Shown piece after piece: positions 22,565 to 32,098 of a DNA stretch of 53,970 bases. This DNA comes from a virus. Positions within the stretch are counted from its first letter, which is position 1; the number at the start of each line of letters is the position of its first letter. The stretch spans positions 1 to 53,970 of the IMG/VR virus record IMGVR_UViG_3300023171_000016, one strand, 5' to 3'. The translations under genes and the position numbers were made by a program. The notes beneath the pieces were generated by a model. It did no database searches. It worked only from the letters and a program-made list of their open reading frames with translations, and was not told where the DNA came from.

Positions 22565-22697
22565 GTTGTCAGTAATTTAAGAGGTTAATAAAAGATTGAT
22601 ATTAACCTCTTGCTGTTAGGCTCGGTTCAGCCTGCAACGCGTTACGGATAGGTGCGTGAAACCTGCAATGGTTTTAGGAGTGACCATGAACACGGTG

Positions 22698-22728
22698 TAA
22701 AAGTATGTAAGCGTTTTGATATAGCAAA
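22698..22728 (-). promoter_or_regulatory. Late promoter of the capsid gene
   Basis: TTTG (22728-22725), 19 bases, TACTTTTA (22705-22698). The same boxes and spacing occur at 26725-26755 and 37871-37901, and with a final G at 42177-42207. Confidence 0.78.
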
Positions 22729-22743
22729 ATAAAAATAAAAAAA

Positions 22744-22763
22744 CCCACACATTGCTGTGTGGG
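22744..22763 (-). terminator. Terminator after the scaffold gene
   Basis: CCCACACA-GCAA-TGTGTGGG on the minus strand, an eight-base stem with a GCAA tetraloop, followed by seven U residues. With the promoter at 22698-22728 it separates scaffold from capsid expression. Confidence 0.85.
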
Positions 22764-22801
22764 CCTGTCGTGGTTCACTGGTTATGGCACAGCGGCCCAC
22801 A

Positions 22802-23662
22802 CTACGCTGGAATGCCTAAATACTCCATAAGGTTGCTCTCTGCCTGCTGGTTTGGCGACATCATGTTACCATCAGCCCCTTTAACAAAGTGGTCTTTCGG
22901 CTTTGCTATTGCCTCCGCCGGATTTACGGCCCTGTTGTCTTCGTTCCACTGCATCCGGTCTACGTGGTATTGTTTCTGTATGTCGGCAAGTTTAACCTGC
23001 TGCGAACGGGCATCATTCAGCGCGAGGTTATTCGGGTTGTTTTTTTCGTACAACACTATATCCTTACCGTCCTCTGTCAGCTTCACAGTAAAGTTGCCGT
23101 GCAAATACTGCTCAAAATCTGATTGCAGTATATCTTTTTTCGCCTTCGGGTCAATCCCCTTAGCATTCGCGTACAACTGTCCCAGCACATTTTTAATGCC
23201 GAAAGAAGCTATTTTCTGCTGAAACTCTTGTTCTTTAGCAGTTAGCGTACCCTTTACTGCTTCCAGTTCCTTGGCATGGTTAGACATTACCTCTTGTAGC
23301 TGCTGTGCTGCCGTGTCCTTGTCCGTTCCGAGGCTCTTGGCGTAATGCTGAACGGCCAAACGTGTGGCTTCTTTACCGTCCTTGCCTTCTATTTCTGCTG
23401 CGGGTATGCCGGTAAGCTCTATGAGCGTTTTTTTATGTGCGGCGGTTATCTTTCCGGACACTTTACCGTTAATTTCGCCTTCCAGTACGCCCCTTAGTTT
23501 CTGCTCTATTATCGGGCTACGGTTCGCATCAACAAGGCTCAATATTTCATCCTCATTGTATGCCGTTTCTGCATTATCGTCCGCAACAAGGTCTACGTCC
23601 TCCCCTGTTAACTTGCTGTACGCTTGCTGTAATTGTTTTGCTGTTAATTTGCGCTGTGCCAT
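22802..23662 (-). CDS. Scaffolding protein (probable), 286 aa
   Basis: A charged, lysine/glutamate-rich protein with long helices around residues 120-165 (coiled coil, AKELEAVKGTLTAKEQEF) and a short conserved-looking C-terminus (LMEYLGIPA). Place directly upstream of the capsid gene and composition match phage scaffolds, which guide procapsid assembly and then leave. No protease motif is visible. Confidence 0.72.
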   Translation of the reverse strand: MAQRKLTAKQLQQAYSKLTGEDVDLVADDNAETAYNEDEILSLVDANRSPIIEQKLRGVLEGEINGKVSGKITAAHKKTLIELTGIPAAEIEGKDGKEATRLAVQHYAKSLGTDKDTAAQQLQEVMSNHAKELEAVKGTLTAKEQEFQQKIASFGIKNVLGQLYANAKGIDPKAKKDILQSDFEQYLHGNFTVKLTEDGKDIVLYEKNNPNNLALNDARSQQVKLADIQKQYHVDRMQWNEDNRAVNPAEAIAKPKDHFVKGADGNMMSPNQQAESNLMEYLGIPA

Positions 23663-23665
23663 ATG

Positions 23666-23854
23666 CTACTTTTTTTTTAAAGTGAAATTTTCCCGTTTAC
23701 TATATACCCTGTCCCACATTTCCTGAGTGACTACCATTGAGCCGCTACCCGATACTTCTACTTCTACATATCCGGCTTCAAGTACTGTTTCACTTGAATG
23801 CGTTACTACCGTGGGCTGTAGTACGGGTTGTAGTACTTTTTTGTTGTCTTTCAT
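23666..23854 (-). CDS. Small hypothetical protein, 62 aa
   Basis: Val/Ser-rich protein (MKDNKKVLQPVLQPTVVTH) with a basic C-terminus. It sits three bases before the scaffold gene. The repeated VLQP resembles VLRPVKHILQP in the gene upstream (23856-24197). Function unknown; a head accessory factor is possible. Confidence 0.6.
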   Translation of the reverse strand: MKDNKKVLQPVLQPTVVTHSSETVLEAGYVEVEVSGSGSMVVTQEMWDRVYSKRENFTLKKK

Positions 23855-23855
23855 G

Positions 23856-24197
23856 CTATCCGAGTTTAAATTGTGTGGGATAACGCTTTACCATGCTTTC
23901 GGCGCGTTTCTTGCTCATAAGCGAACCTTTACCACCGGATATGGGTACAAGACGCGCTTTTTCGGCTGTGTTGCCGCTGGCCGGCGCGGGGGTGTCCAAT
24001 GAAGGTTGCAATATATGCTTTACGGGCCTTAGTACCGGCTTTGTCGCGGTAACATCCGTGTGTGCTTTACCCTTTTGTTCTTCCACAAGGATGTTAAACC
24101 CCTGCTCACTTAGCCCCATCAACAGCAGTTGGTGCGGGTCTGTAATGGATGGGTTTTTGTCCATCAGTTCTTTGTCTTTGGTTGTTAGCTTTGCCAT
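23856..24197 (-). CDS. Small hypothetical protein, 113 aa
   Basis: Lysine-rich protein (MAKLTTKDKELMDKNPSIT) between portal and scaffold genes. It has a helical N-terminus, a flexible Pro/Ala middle and a basic C-terminus. Function unknown. Confidence 0.62.
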   Translation of the reverse strand: MAKLTTKDKELMDKNPSITDPHQLLLMGLSEQGFNILVEEQKGKAHTDVTATKPVLRPVKHILQPSLDTPAPASGNTAEKARLVPISGGKGSLMSKKRAESMVKRYPTQFKLG

Positions 24198-24208
24198 AAT
24201 CGATTTTT

Positions 24209-26035
24209 TTATTCGTTAACTTTTACTACTGTTTCTGTTGTTTCCGGTGGTTCCGGCTTTTCAATGGTGTCGTTCTCTTTTTTTACCAGTGCTTCAATTT
24301 CATCATACGGAGCATTCACAAACCATATTGTACCGCGCTCACGCTTTATTTTGTCAAGTATGGTAGGCAGGTTATTGCTGAATGAAAACGCATCTATTGT
24401 GATTGCATTACTTGCCAGCATTGCCGATTTTTCTATCATTGGAGTAACAGCGAACGGGTCCATTTGGTTGATAAGTGACACCTTTCGCTTCATGTAATCA
24501 CTGCCGCCAAAAACCTTATCAACGTACTGCTCAAGCTGCTTTTTAATCACGTATTCCGGTATGTCTGCGTCTTTGCTTTCCTTCATTTCTTCCAGCAAAT
24601 CAAACTCCGTTTTAAGCGCAAAATCAGTAGGCTTCACTAACTCATATTGCGGTATTTCCGGCTTACGCTCTCCGTCCGTTACTTGGGTATGCCGGATAGA
24701 TAACACGTCAATTAAGCACGATTCTATAAGATTCCACACACCATTACTTACCATTGACCGGTACAGGTATTCAGCCTCTCGGTCTATTTCTTTTGCTTTG
24801 CCGCTTTGCGCTTCGTCTATGGTCTGTTGGTGAAGGGAGCTTTTAATACCTGCTTTTATAAGGTCTGCCGTTTCTTGTAGATGCTTGTTGATGTTAACAT
24901 CGAAGTTGATTATTTTAAGCAACTCCTTATCTGCCATATCTTTCGGCACCATTACCCGCTGGCCGGGATTGAAAGACATTATGAACTTTGCGCCGTTACA
25001 GTCGGGGCAAGCAATTCGTGAAAAGTCTTTATTTTCAGATTCGCATACGCACTGGCTGCCTTTATGGTGGCACGTGTTACAAAACTGTACCTCCCCGTGC
25101 GCATTGCAGCCGGGGCAATCTGTCTGCACCATCTGAATAAATGGAAAACACGCCTCTTTATTTACCATCTGCACGTCACTGTGTGCAGAAACAAAGTCAT
25201 CACAAAATGGCAATGCAGCCTTTAGATAGCTGTCATAGTAACGCAACGTATTCCATATTCCGCCTGCAATATGTATAGGCTTACGGTTCAGCAAGTGTGC
25301 ATAATATCCATCGTCCACGCCATCAGCATTTACATATGTCTTACCGTCCTCCTCTCGCTTAAACCTGAAATATCCGGTATCAGTAATCCACCACGCATAC
25401 TGCCTATCTGAAAATGGTTCGTAATAAACTACTTCATCTTCGCTTATGTATAGTATTTCGGCAGAAGGTATATGTATGATTTCAGGCTCTACCATTGTGC
25501 CGGTTTCTTTGCGGCTTACTTTTGGCTTCACCACAAACAGACTGTTAGGGTCTTCGCATATGGCTTTAAACATCCACTCGAAATACCCTACAAACGTTTT
25601 ACCTGAAAAGTTTTTCCCGTCTATATACTTTTGGTCTTCTGTGTCTGATATCAGCAGTGTGTATTTGCTGTCGCCAAAAATACACGCTGACAGGCTATTG
25701 ATAGCTTCCAGCAGTGGGGCCATTTGATACGGCCTGTAAACAGACTTACGGTATTCCCTTGTTATCTGTGGTTCGCGGGGATATCGGTTAAGCAGGTAGG
25801 TATCGAATATTAAATCGTAATTAGCATTTATCCACCATGTAGGCGTAGTTTGTGCTGTGCCTAATGCGTAACCGCTTGTTTCATTATACCGCAATGGGTA
25901 GAACCTCGGACACGTACCTGTGGTATGTATCGAGGTTCTATAAAATATATTCTGCCACTGTATAAGGAAAGGTTGCAGGGCAAAACTGCCGTTAAGCATA
26001 CTTAAAACTTCTGTTTGGCTACGAGCCATAATCAC
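24209..26035 (-). CDS. Portal protein with CxxC insertion (probable)
   Basis: The 608-residue protein has the size, acidic helical C-terminal half and gene context of a portal, the dodecameric ring through which DNA enters and leaves the head. Residues 307-346 hold CPGC, CNTC, CVC and CPDC, a DnaJ-like zinc-binding pattern, which is unusual for a portal. The segment after it (DVNINKHLQETADLIKAGI, SGKAKEIDREAEYL) resembles portal clip and stem regions. Start at 26035 or at the Met two codons later. Confidence 0.72.
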   Translation of the reverse strand: MIMARSQTEVLSMLNGSFALQPFLIQWQNIFYRTSIHTTGTCPRFYPLRYNETSGYALGTAQTTPTWWINANYDLIFDTYLLNRYPREPQITREYRKSVYRPYQMAPLLEAINSLSACIFGDSKYTLLISDTEDQKYIDGKNFSGKTFVGYFEWMFKAICEDPNSLFVVKPKVSRKETGTMVEPEIIHIPSAEILYISEDEVVYYEPFSDRQYAWWITDTGYFRFKREEDGKTYVNADGVDDGYYAHLLNRKPIHIAGGIWNTLRYYDSYLKAALPFCDDFVSAHSDVQMVNKEACFPFIQMVQTDCPGCNAHGEVQFCNTCHHKGSQCVCESENKDFSRIACPDCNGAKFIMSFNPGQRVMVPKDMADKELLKIINFDVNINKHLQETADLIKAGIKSSLHQQTIDEAQSGKAKEIDREAEYLYRSMVSNGVWNLIESCLIDVLSIRHTQVTDGERKPEIPQYELVKPTDFALKTEFDLLEEMKESKDADIPEYVIKKQLEQYVDKVFGGSDYMKRKVSLINQMDPFAVTPMIEKSAMLASNAITIDAFSFSNNLPTILDKIKRERGTIWFVNAPYDEIEALVKKENDTIEKPEPPETTETVVKVNE

Positions 26036-26049
26036 GCCAAATTAAAGGA

Positions 26050-26670
26050 TTAAAGTATGATACCGGCATCGGTAGCATTGAAGAATACTTTGTTACGCAT
26101 GTCCAGCGGATCACCGTTGAACAGTAAGCGGAACTGCTTTGTTTCTGTTGCAGTTGCGCCCTGCGTTGTAGGCCGTATATAGTTCACGAACCCACGAAGC
26201 GAGCCTATGAAATCTATCTTACGGAAATCGTTATTGCAGTATCCCAACAGGAACCGTATGTTACCCTGATTGGTTAGCTTATCCATCCAGTACGTGTAAT
26301 CAAAGAACGTATCATTTATGAACGGGGAAACGCTTGAAACGTCCTGTATGTATCGGTCTTCAAACGTCACCGCGCGTCCTTGCAGAACCTGAATAGAAGG
26401 GCGGCAATCGTCAATTGCTATTTCTTCATAGTTGGGGTCTTCAAATGTCATATTGAACAGCCGGTTACTGAATACCAAATCACCTGATTCAGCAAGGGCT
26501 AACATTGCTGCATTTACTGCGGCCTGATCGCCTGTAGGCAGTGTAATGTCGCAATTGTAGAACCCGAAACGTATTGGCGTAGTCTGCCGGAATGTGTTGG
26601 AACAATCGGGCGAAGGAAGCCCGATAAGCTGTGCAGGCGTGCAATTAGTAAAACACGGAGTTGATGCCAT
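26050..26670 (-). CDS. Structural protein with late promoter, candidate major tail protein, 206 aa
   Basis: Starts MASTPCFTNCTPAQLIGLP with three cysteines in 23 residues, then a beta-rich body with a C-terminal strand pattern (ETKQFRLLFNGDPLDMRNKV). The gene has its own late promoter, like the capsid gene, so high expression is expected. Lying between tail genes and the portal, it may be the tail tube subunit. The role is inferred. Confidence 0.55.
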   Translation of the reverse strand: MASTPCFTNCTPAQLIGLPSPDCSNTFRQTTPIRFGFYNCDITLPTGDQAAVNAAMLALAESGDLVFSNRLFNMTFEDPNYEEIAIDDCRPSIQVLQGRAVTFEDRYIQDVSSVSPFINDTFFDYTYWMDKLTNQGNIRFLLGYCNNDFRKIDFIGSLRGFVNYIRPTTQGATATETKQFRLLFNGDPLDMRNKVFFNATDAGIIL

Positions 26671-26724
26671 TTTGTGAGTATTATGTCAGTTAATAATCAC
26701 AATTGTATCCGGCAATTGCTGTGG

Positions 26725-26755
26725 TAAAAGTAGGCATTTTAAAATAACAAACAAA
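26725..26755 (-). promoter_or_regulatory. Late promoter of the candidate tail protein and portal
   Basis: TTTG (26755-26752), 19 bases, TACTTTTA (26732-26725), identical in boxes and spacing to the capsid promoter. Confidence 0.75.
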
Positions 26756-26761
26756 AATCTT

Positions 26762-27616
26762 TTATGAGGCGGTTACTATGGTAGTGTGTGTAGTGCCGCA
26801 ACAGTCAGTGTAAGTCACCTGATAAATTGGGAATACGTCACCATCACAGTTAGTAAAGCCAACTATATTCATGTTGGGGTTTATCGGTATCGGGTTAGGT
26901 GTGCATCCGCTGCCGCATATCGCATCGTCAGAATAAGTACCGCTATCCGGCACGCCTGATGTAAGCGCATTTGTTTGCAGGTAGTTCACGGTGTAGCTGT
27001 TGCACCCGCTGCCGCAATCATCAACAAACAGGTACAAATCCCATTCAGTACATGCGGGGTTAGTAGGTATTAATGCGTAGTATTCACCGGTTTCCTGATT
27101 GCACAACACCGGGCCGTTACACTCAATTACATAGTTCCCATCGGTGCAAATGATATTATCCAATAGCGTTACAGAGTAAATGAATGATGTGGCATATCCG
27201 CCTATCCATACTGTTTTTCTGTAAATATCCCCGCCTATGCTCACTAAGTCAGATAGTGAATTAATGGTTACCGTGAACACACTACCACCAGTAACTATGC
27301 CACTTATTTTAAACGGGCAACTGAACCCACCAGACATATCGAAGTCGAAACGCGCATAGCCAAAAATTATTGGCGTAGTTCCCATATCTACAGAAACATC
27401 GGACAATATTGGACATTCACACTCTGATATAGTAAAGCAAAATCCATTATCCGCACCTGAATTATCTACATAAGCCACATAGTCACCGGGCGTAGTTATA
27501 CCGGGGTCAAATGTGGCGTTCGTTTGAACTACAGGGCCATATACAACAGTAGTGCTGCTGTCTTCTATAGTTACAAGAAATGAGCCTGTAGGCGCGGGTA
27601 TGGTTATTGTAGGCAT
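26762..27616 (-). CDS. Cysteine-rich beta protein, virion-associated, 284 aa
   Basis: Starts with an Ig-like segment (MPTITIPAPTGSFLVTIED) and contains many cysteines (CECPIL, CGSGCNSY, CGSGCTPN, DCCGTT). It is probably an extracellular virion protein of the tail tip, stabilised by disulphides or metal. No family recognised. Confidence 0.62.
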   Translation of the reverse strand: MPTITIPAPTGSFLVTIEDSSTTVVYGPVVQTNATFDPGITTPGDYVAYVDNSGADNGFCFTISECECPILSDVSVDMGTTPIIFGYARFDFDMSGGFSCPFKISGIVTGGSVFTVTINSLSDLVSIGGDIYRKTVWIGGYATSFIYSVTLLDNIICTDGNYVIECNGPVLCNQETGEYYALIPTNPACTEWDLYLFVDDCGSGCNSYTVNYLQTNALTSGVPDSGTYSDDAICGSGCTPNPIPINPNMNIVGFTNCDGDVFPIYQVTYTDCCGTTHTTIVTAS

Positions 27617-27619
27617 GGC

Positions 27620-27895
27620 TTATTGTCCTGTTGTAAATGTATCTGTTTCCCAATCGCTGAATTGATTATCAGGGTTACACCTGCGTAGTTGATACTCATA
27701 ATCGGTATCGTCTGCCAGTGGGCCTATACCAATAAATGCACTGTCAACGGCAGGGCTTACCGACTGATAAACCGGCAGCGGGTACGTATATGTTTGCTGT
27801 GTCCAGTTGGTAGCACCGACAATGCGAAACCACAGCTCATAGTACAATGTACTGTTGCTGTCATCACCTATAAACAATCTGTGTAGCCGGGCCAT
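27620..27895 (-). CDS. Fibronectin-III-like tail protein, 91 aa
   Basis: A single small beta domain with the FN3-type order YYELWFRIVG, then DTDYEYQLRRCN, then FSDWETDTFTTG. FN3-like domains are common decorations of siphophage tail tips and bind surface sugars weakly. It lies between two larger tail genes. Confidence 0.62.
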   Translation of the reverse strand: MARLHRLFIGDDSNSTLYYELWFRIVGATNWTQQTYTYPLPVYQSVSPAVDSAFIGIGPLADDTDYEYQLRRCNPDNQFSDWETDTFTTGQ

Positions 27896-29536
27896 TTAAA
27901 GCGGATATTTTATGTTGAATAATTCAATGTAGTATGTGCTGCCTGCCGTGCTTGTTTCCTGTCCTGAATAGGTAATAGTACCATCCATTTCAATCAGCAA
28001 TGTAGATGCAGGCGGCATGTTTCCGTTATCGGTTGAAGTTATGAGTATGTCCCGCGAAGGCATACCGGACTGCATAACACCCAACACCATATTAGTAAAC
28101 GGCCCTGAATATGCGCCTGTAGACCATGACATATTCAGCGTTCCCTCACCTCCGTATTGCACCGCACTGCTGTAGTTTGGCGACAACAACCAACCGGGCG
28201 CAGGGGTTATAGCTATCATGTATTCGTTATAATCTACATCATCTTCACCCGTAATATCAGGCACGGGTACTGATATTGCTATGTCATCTTCACCCGTAAC
28301 GTCCGGTACTGGCACCTGATTGTTATTCGTCACTCCATTGCACAACGGTGAAAGGTCTGTAGTATTTACCGGCAGCTGCTTAGGGAATATCCTTTGCTGT
28401 GCTATCGGCTGGTCTACATACAGGAACTTAGGCAGCACACCGCTGCTGATAACCTTTAGTGTGGCATATACAGGACATGGAGCCACAAACGGTAATTGCG
28501 CAACCTCGGACGTTCCCGGCAATGAATCAAGATATATCGCCAGCGTATCGGGGCTTTGTGCTATCAGCCTCATGCTATCATCGTACAGGCGTTCAAATGG
28601 CGCAGGGAACAGGTAATACGTTGCAAGGCTACTGCAATCAGGTTGGCAACCGTACATCTGCCATTCGAAATTACCTTGAAATGGTATAGCCATCTTATAC
28701 ATGTACACGCAATTCACGGGTACACCTGCTACCTGCTCAAATACCTTGCCGCCTATAGACTGCCGCTCTACATCGTCAACAAACAGTTTGTTACCACGTA
28801 GCATGCCCTCAATGTCTTTCATTTTCCACACGGGGAAAGCGACATTGCCGGTAAGCGTGTATTGTGCAGTATAGCCCGTTTTTTGTGTCCTGTTGTTAAT
28901 GCTTATTATGCGCTCCACCTCTGTAGGTAAGTCCCTGAATCTGCCCGGTATGTAGCTGTAACGGGTGTATGTAAAGGGAATACCTGTAATAGCTGAACCT
29001 GTAGCGTAGTAGTCGCCGGTATAAACATCGAAGCAATCAAATGACGTTTGCAGTTTTACATATTCTTCACCACATAATGCCGGATTCGCACCGGGAATAC
29101 ATGGCGCAGTTGGCACTCCGTCAATCAGTATTTCAGGAACGAAAGAACCGGGAACCACGGAAGCTATTTTGTATTGCTGTGTCCACTTATTGAACAGGGT
29201 AACACCTGCATTTGTAATTACTACATTCAGTACATAACACTTATTGGAGAGCATGTAATCACTGTAGCTGTTTCCACGAATATTTACAAAGTAGTAGGTA
29301 GTCCCGCCTAACATGAACGAGGCAAAATAAATATCAAAATACGCTGTACCGTCTTCCTGAAATGAACCATCAACGCTACACACGTTTACAGTGACTGCGA
29401 TAACCGGCGAAGACAGCGCAAAACCGTTAGCCTGTAAAGACATATCCAATGGGCTGAAAATAGCATCGGAGTAGCACCCGTAAGGCTCTGCCGAATGGTA
29501 ATATTGAAGCTCTGATATGTTGTTTACGAAGATCAT
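27896..29536 (-). CDS. Tail-tip/adhesion-type protein, 546 aa
   Basis: A large beta-rich protein with scattered cysteines. Around residues 405-435 a 15-residue unit is repeated twice (VPVPDVTGEDD, VPVPDITGEDD), forming a proline-acidic hinge before a C-terminal Ig-like domain. The hinge may bind calcium, given its DD pairs. It lies in the tail-tip module downstream of the hydrophobic tail protein. Confidence 0.62.
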   Translation of the reverse strand: MIFVNNISELQYYHSAEPYGCYSDAIFSPLDMSLQANGFALSSPVIAVTVNVCSVDGSFQEDGTAYFDIYFASFMLGGTTYYFVNIRGNSYSDYMLSNKCYVLNVVITNAGVTLFNKWTQQYKIASVVPGSFVPEILIDGVPTAPCIPGANPALCGEEYVKLQTSFDCFDVYTGDYYATGSAITGIPFTYTRYSYIPGRFRDLPTEVERIISINNRTQKTGYTAQYTLTGNVAFPVWKMKDIEGMLRGNKLFVDDVERQSIGGKVFEQVAGVPVNCVYMYKMAIPFQGNFEWQMYGCQPDCSSLATYYLFPAPFERLYDDSMRLIAQSPDTLAIYLDSLPGTSEVAQLPFVAPCPVYATLKVISSGVLPKFLYVDQPIAQQRIFPKQLPVNTTDLSPLCNGVTNNNQVPVPDVTGEDDIAISVPVPDITGEDDVDYNEYMIAITPAPGWLLSPNYSSAVQYGGEGTLNMSWSTGAYSGPFTNMVLGVMQSGMPSRDILITSTDNGNMPPASTLLIEMDGTITYSGQETSTAGSTYYIELFNIKYPL

Positions 29537-29537
29537 A

Positions 29538-29726
29538 CTACGCCCGTGCTGAGATATAGTTTAAAATGTCACTGTCTAAATTATTCTGCGCTTCTTTTGC
29601 GTAAGATGCCAATTTACGAACTACTTTCAGTAGTCTGTTTCTTTGCATTCTCCTAAAGTCCAGTTCGTCAACAAACCTAACCGAATAAAGCCCGTAAGGT
29701 AATATTTTCCAGTTTTTCATAATCAT
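29538..29726 (-). CDS. Small basic protein, 62 aa
   Basis: Basic helical protein (MIMKNWKILPYGLYSVRFVD, later RRMQRNRLLKVVRKLASYA). It overlaps the upstream tail gene by four bases. Function unknown; a tail accessory or chaperone is possible. Confidence 0.58.
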   Translation of the reverse strand: MIMKNWKILPYGLYSVRFVDELDFRRMQRNRLLKVVRKLASYAKEAQNNLDSDILNYISARA

Positions 29727-32098
29727 ACTACTCCCGATAATTCTATATACTGTCCTGTCCCCTCACTATCGCCCACTTTATAACATGCTTTGATGCCTGT
29801 AATTATGCCCATGTTATAAAATGTTGTGTCCAAAAGTACAGTAAATAACAGTCTTTGCCCATTTACATTTTCAGTAAGCCTCAATTTTTCTATATCCTCA
29901 CAGCACAAAGGTATTTTCAACCGCCATTTTTTATTCAAACGTGGGTATCTGCACGGGTCATCTATCCAATGGTATCTATCCCATAACGTGCCTGCATAGT
30001 GTGGCTCATAGTACATAGAGTAATTAACCAGTATTGCCGCATTTGCCAGCACTGTTGCCCCGAAAATGTTGGTTACCGCATATACACCTGCCGGAGTTCC
30101 AAACGGCGGGAATTGGCCTATAACCTCTACTTTCGGCGGGTGATTGTCAACCCACGGCGTAGGCGAAGGTATAGAAGCAGGAACAAATGTAGTCCCGCCA
30201 ACGTCCGGCACCATAGTAGGGTACAGCGTGTTAATGGTCGGTTCAGTAATTCCCGGCACAGTGCCAGCATAGCCGGACTTGCCAATAGTATATACTGTGC
30301 CATCAATATTTATCTTGTCACGTACCGCCGTAGCATTCAGGTAGTTTGGGTCGGTTGGATTAGCAACATCACCATCCCATATTAGTATTTTAGGTTTGCT
30401 GATTGTTTCGGACTGCAACAACAATTTGTAGTCTGCATATGCGCCTATCTTGGTTGCCAGTTCTCCGAGTATCACCAACCCTAATGGGCTTACCGCCGTA
30501 AGTGAGTACGACACTTGTAGCGCATCATATATGTAATTGGTAGTGCTGCCATCACAGTTAAAGTGAGCCGCTGAAAAACCGGATAGCTTATTGAGCATAC
30601 CGTTAAAAATAGGATTGATAACGGTATTCCCGAATGATATATGCTGTGTGCCGTTGTAGAAGTCGCCTGCCTCTACACCACATTTATCGGCTGTGTCGTC
30701 TTCGTACAGATACGAAACGGATGCAGGCAATACTAATTCCTGCTGCTCATAACATATACCCTCAACTATCTTACTACGGTCTGCACCGCCTATACTGAAA
30801 TCATACAACGGGGCTTGGTCTTGAAACCAATCTTTTCGCTTAAAATACAGCGTAGGAACACCCGCCTCTACTATTATCCGCCACTGGCTGTTATACAGGT
30901 TCCCCATTTCATCTAAAAACCTATCAAGCGATATTACAGGCGCGTTTTCAGGCTGGTAGTATGTTGTAGTGTCAGGGTCTGTTTCTCCGGTAAACAGGTT
31001 TATTTTTCTGAACCTGCGCACGCCACGCTTCACCTGCGGGAATAAGTAACATGCGTTATAATCAGGGTTCGGCTCTGTGTGTAATGCACCGTCACTATGT
31101 GTAAGTGATATGATAGGCGCAAAGAATGTATCAGCGGTCGAAGCGGAAACTACTACACCACACTTATTGCAGACATTCAGAATATAGTCACGAACGAACG
31201 GCGCGGGGTGTTCCCTGCCACAGCCTGCCGCCTCAATCATGGTGTTAGCCCATCCTAAGAATACTTCTACAGGTGTAACAGGTGCGGGGCCGGGGTCTGC
31301 ATCGGGTATATCAGGTATTGGCGTACCGCCGACTATAGCGATAATAGCATTTACTGCTGAAATAATGAAGTTGATAGCGGCAATCAGTCCCGACAATGCC
31401 ACACGGATAAGCCACACAATCAGCAATATCGGATAGAACACTGTGTACAGCAGTGACATTATTATAGCTACCAACATGGACAATTGCCACAGTAACACTA
31501 ACGTCCAGTTGGGCCGCTTTTCTATGCAGTACCCGAAACGCGGGTGTTTGACTAACAGCCCCGTGTTTACGTCTACCGGTTCGGGCTGGAACCAGCCTTG
31601 CCAGTTATCGCTAATTACCGTGCGCTCTATGCAGTTCGTATAATCTTCAATCTGCTTCAAATTCAGGTTGAACACGCATAGGCTGTTAAATTCGCACCAC
31701 TCCAAGTGATCGGACTTAATGAAATATCCCGTGTACCTGCCGCAGCTTGTATCGGTTATCTGTACCTCTACCTGATTTAGCGTACCGGCCACATCGTCAA
31801 CCAAATAAGCCTTTAGAAAATCATATGCGGCACGTTCAAACGACAGTGAAGCAGAAACCCCTTTAACCGGCGCAAACTTACCTACTGCCGCTTTGCCATC
31901 GTCTGTTTTTTCGGCTGACCATTCTAATTCTATGTCTTGTAGCCCTTCAACATAATCGGTGAAGTCTTGCCACGGGTTACTGATACTGCCAATAGTCACA
32001 GCCAAAGACAAAGGATTAGGGCCGGTGTAGTACACATCGTTACCGTAAATATCCTTTAGCTGCCGTTTCCTTAGCTGTATCGTTAGTTGTTTGAGCAT
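29723..32098 (-). CDS. Tail-tip protein with membrane-like segment, 791 aa
   Basis: It lies two genes after the tape measure, the place of distal tail or tail-tip (Dit/Tal-like) proteins. The N-terminal 170 residues look like a beta-rich tail domain. Residues 199-257 are almost uninterrupted hydrophobic (VLLWQLSMLVAIIMSLLY and similar), enough for two to three membrane spans. The C-terminal 500 residues are again beta-rich. The hydrophobic block may insert into the host membrane during DNA entry. The assignment rests on context and composition. Confidence 0.65.
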   Translation of the reverse strand: MLKQLTIQLRKRQLKDIYGNDVYYTGPNPLSLAVTIGSISNPWQDFTDYVEGLQDIELEWSAEKTDDGKAAVGKFAPVKGVSASLSFERAAYDFLKAYLVDDVAGTLNQVEVQITDTSCGRYTGYFIKSDHLEWCEFNSLCVFNLNLKQIEDYTNCIERTVISDNWQGWFQPEPVDVNTGLLVKHPRFGYCIEKRPNWTLVLLWQLSMLVAIIMSLLYTVFYPILLIVWLIRVALSGLIAAINFIISAVNAIIAIVGGTPIPDIPDADPGPAPVTPVEVFLGWANTMIEAAGCGREHPAPFVRDYILNVCNKCGVVVSASTADTFFAPIISLTHSDGALHTEPNPDYNACYLFPQVKRGVRRFRKINLFTGETDPDTTTYYQPENAPVISLDRFLDEMGNLYNSQWRIIVEAGVPTLYFKRKDWFQDQAPLYDFSIGGADRSKIVEGICYEQQELVLPASVSYLYEDDTADKCGVEAGDFYNGTQHISFGNTVINPIFNGMLNKLSGFSAAHFNCDGSTTNYIYDALQVSYSLTAVSPLGLVILGELATKIGAYADYKLLLQSETISKPKILIWDGDVANPTDPNYLNATAVRDKINIDGTVYTIGKSGYAGTVPGITEPTINTLYPTMVPDVGGTTFVPASIPSPTPWVDNHPPKVEVIGQFPPFGTPAGVYAVTNIFGATVLANAAILVNYSMYYEPHYAGTLWDRYHWIDDPCRYPRLNKKWRLKIPLCCEDIEKLRLTENVNGQRLLFTVLLDTTFYNMGIITGIKACYKVGDSEGTGQYIELSGVV

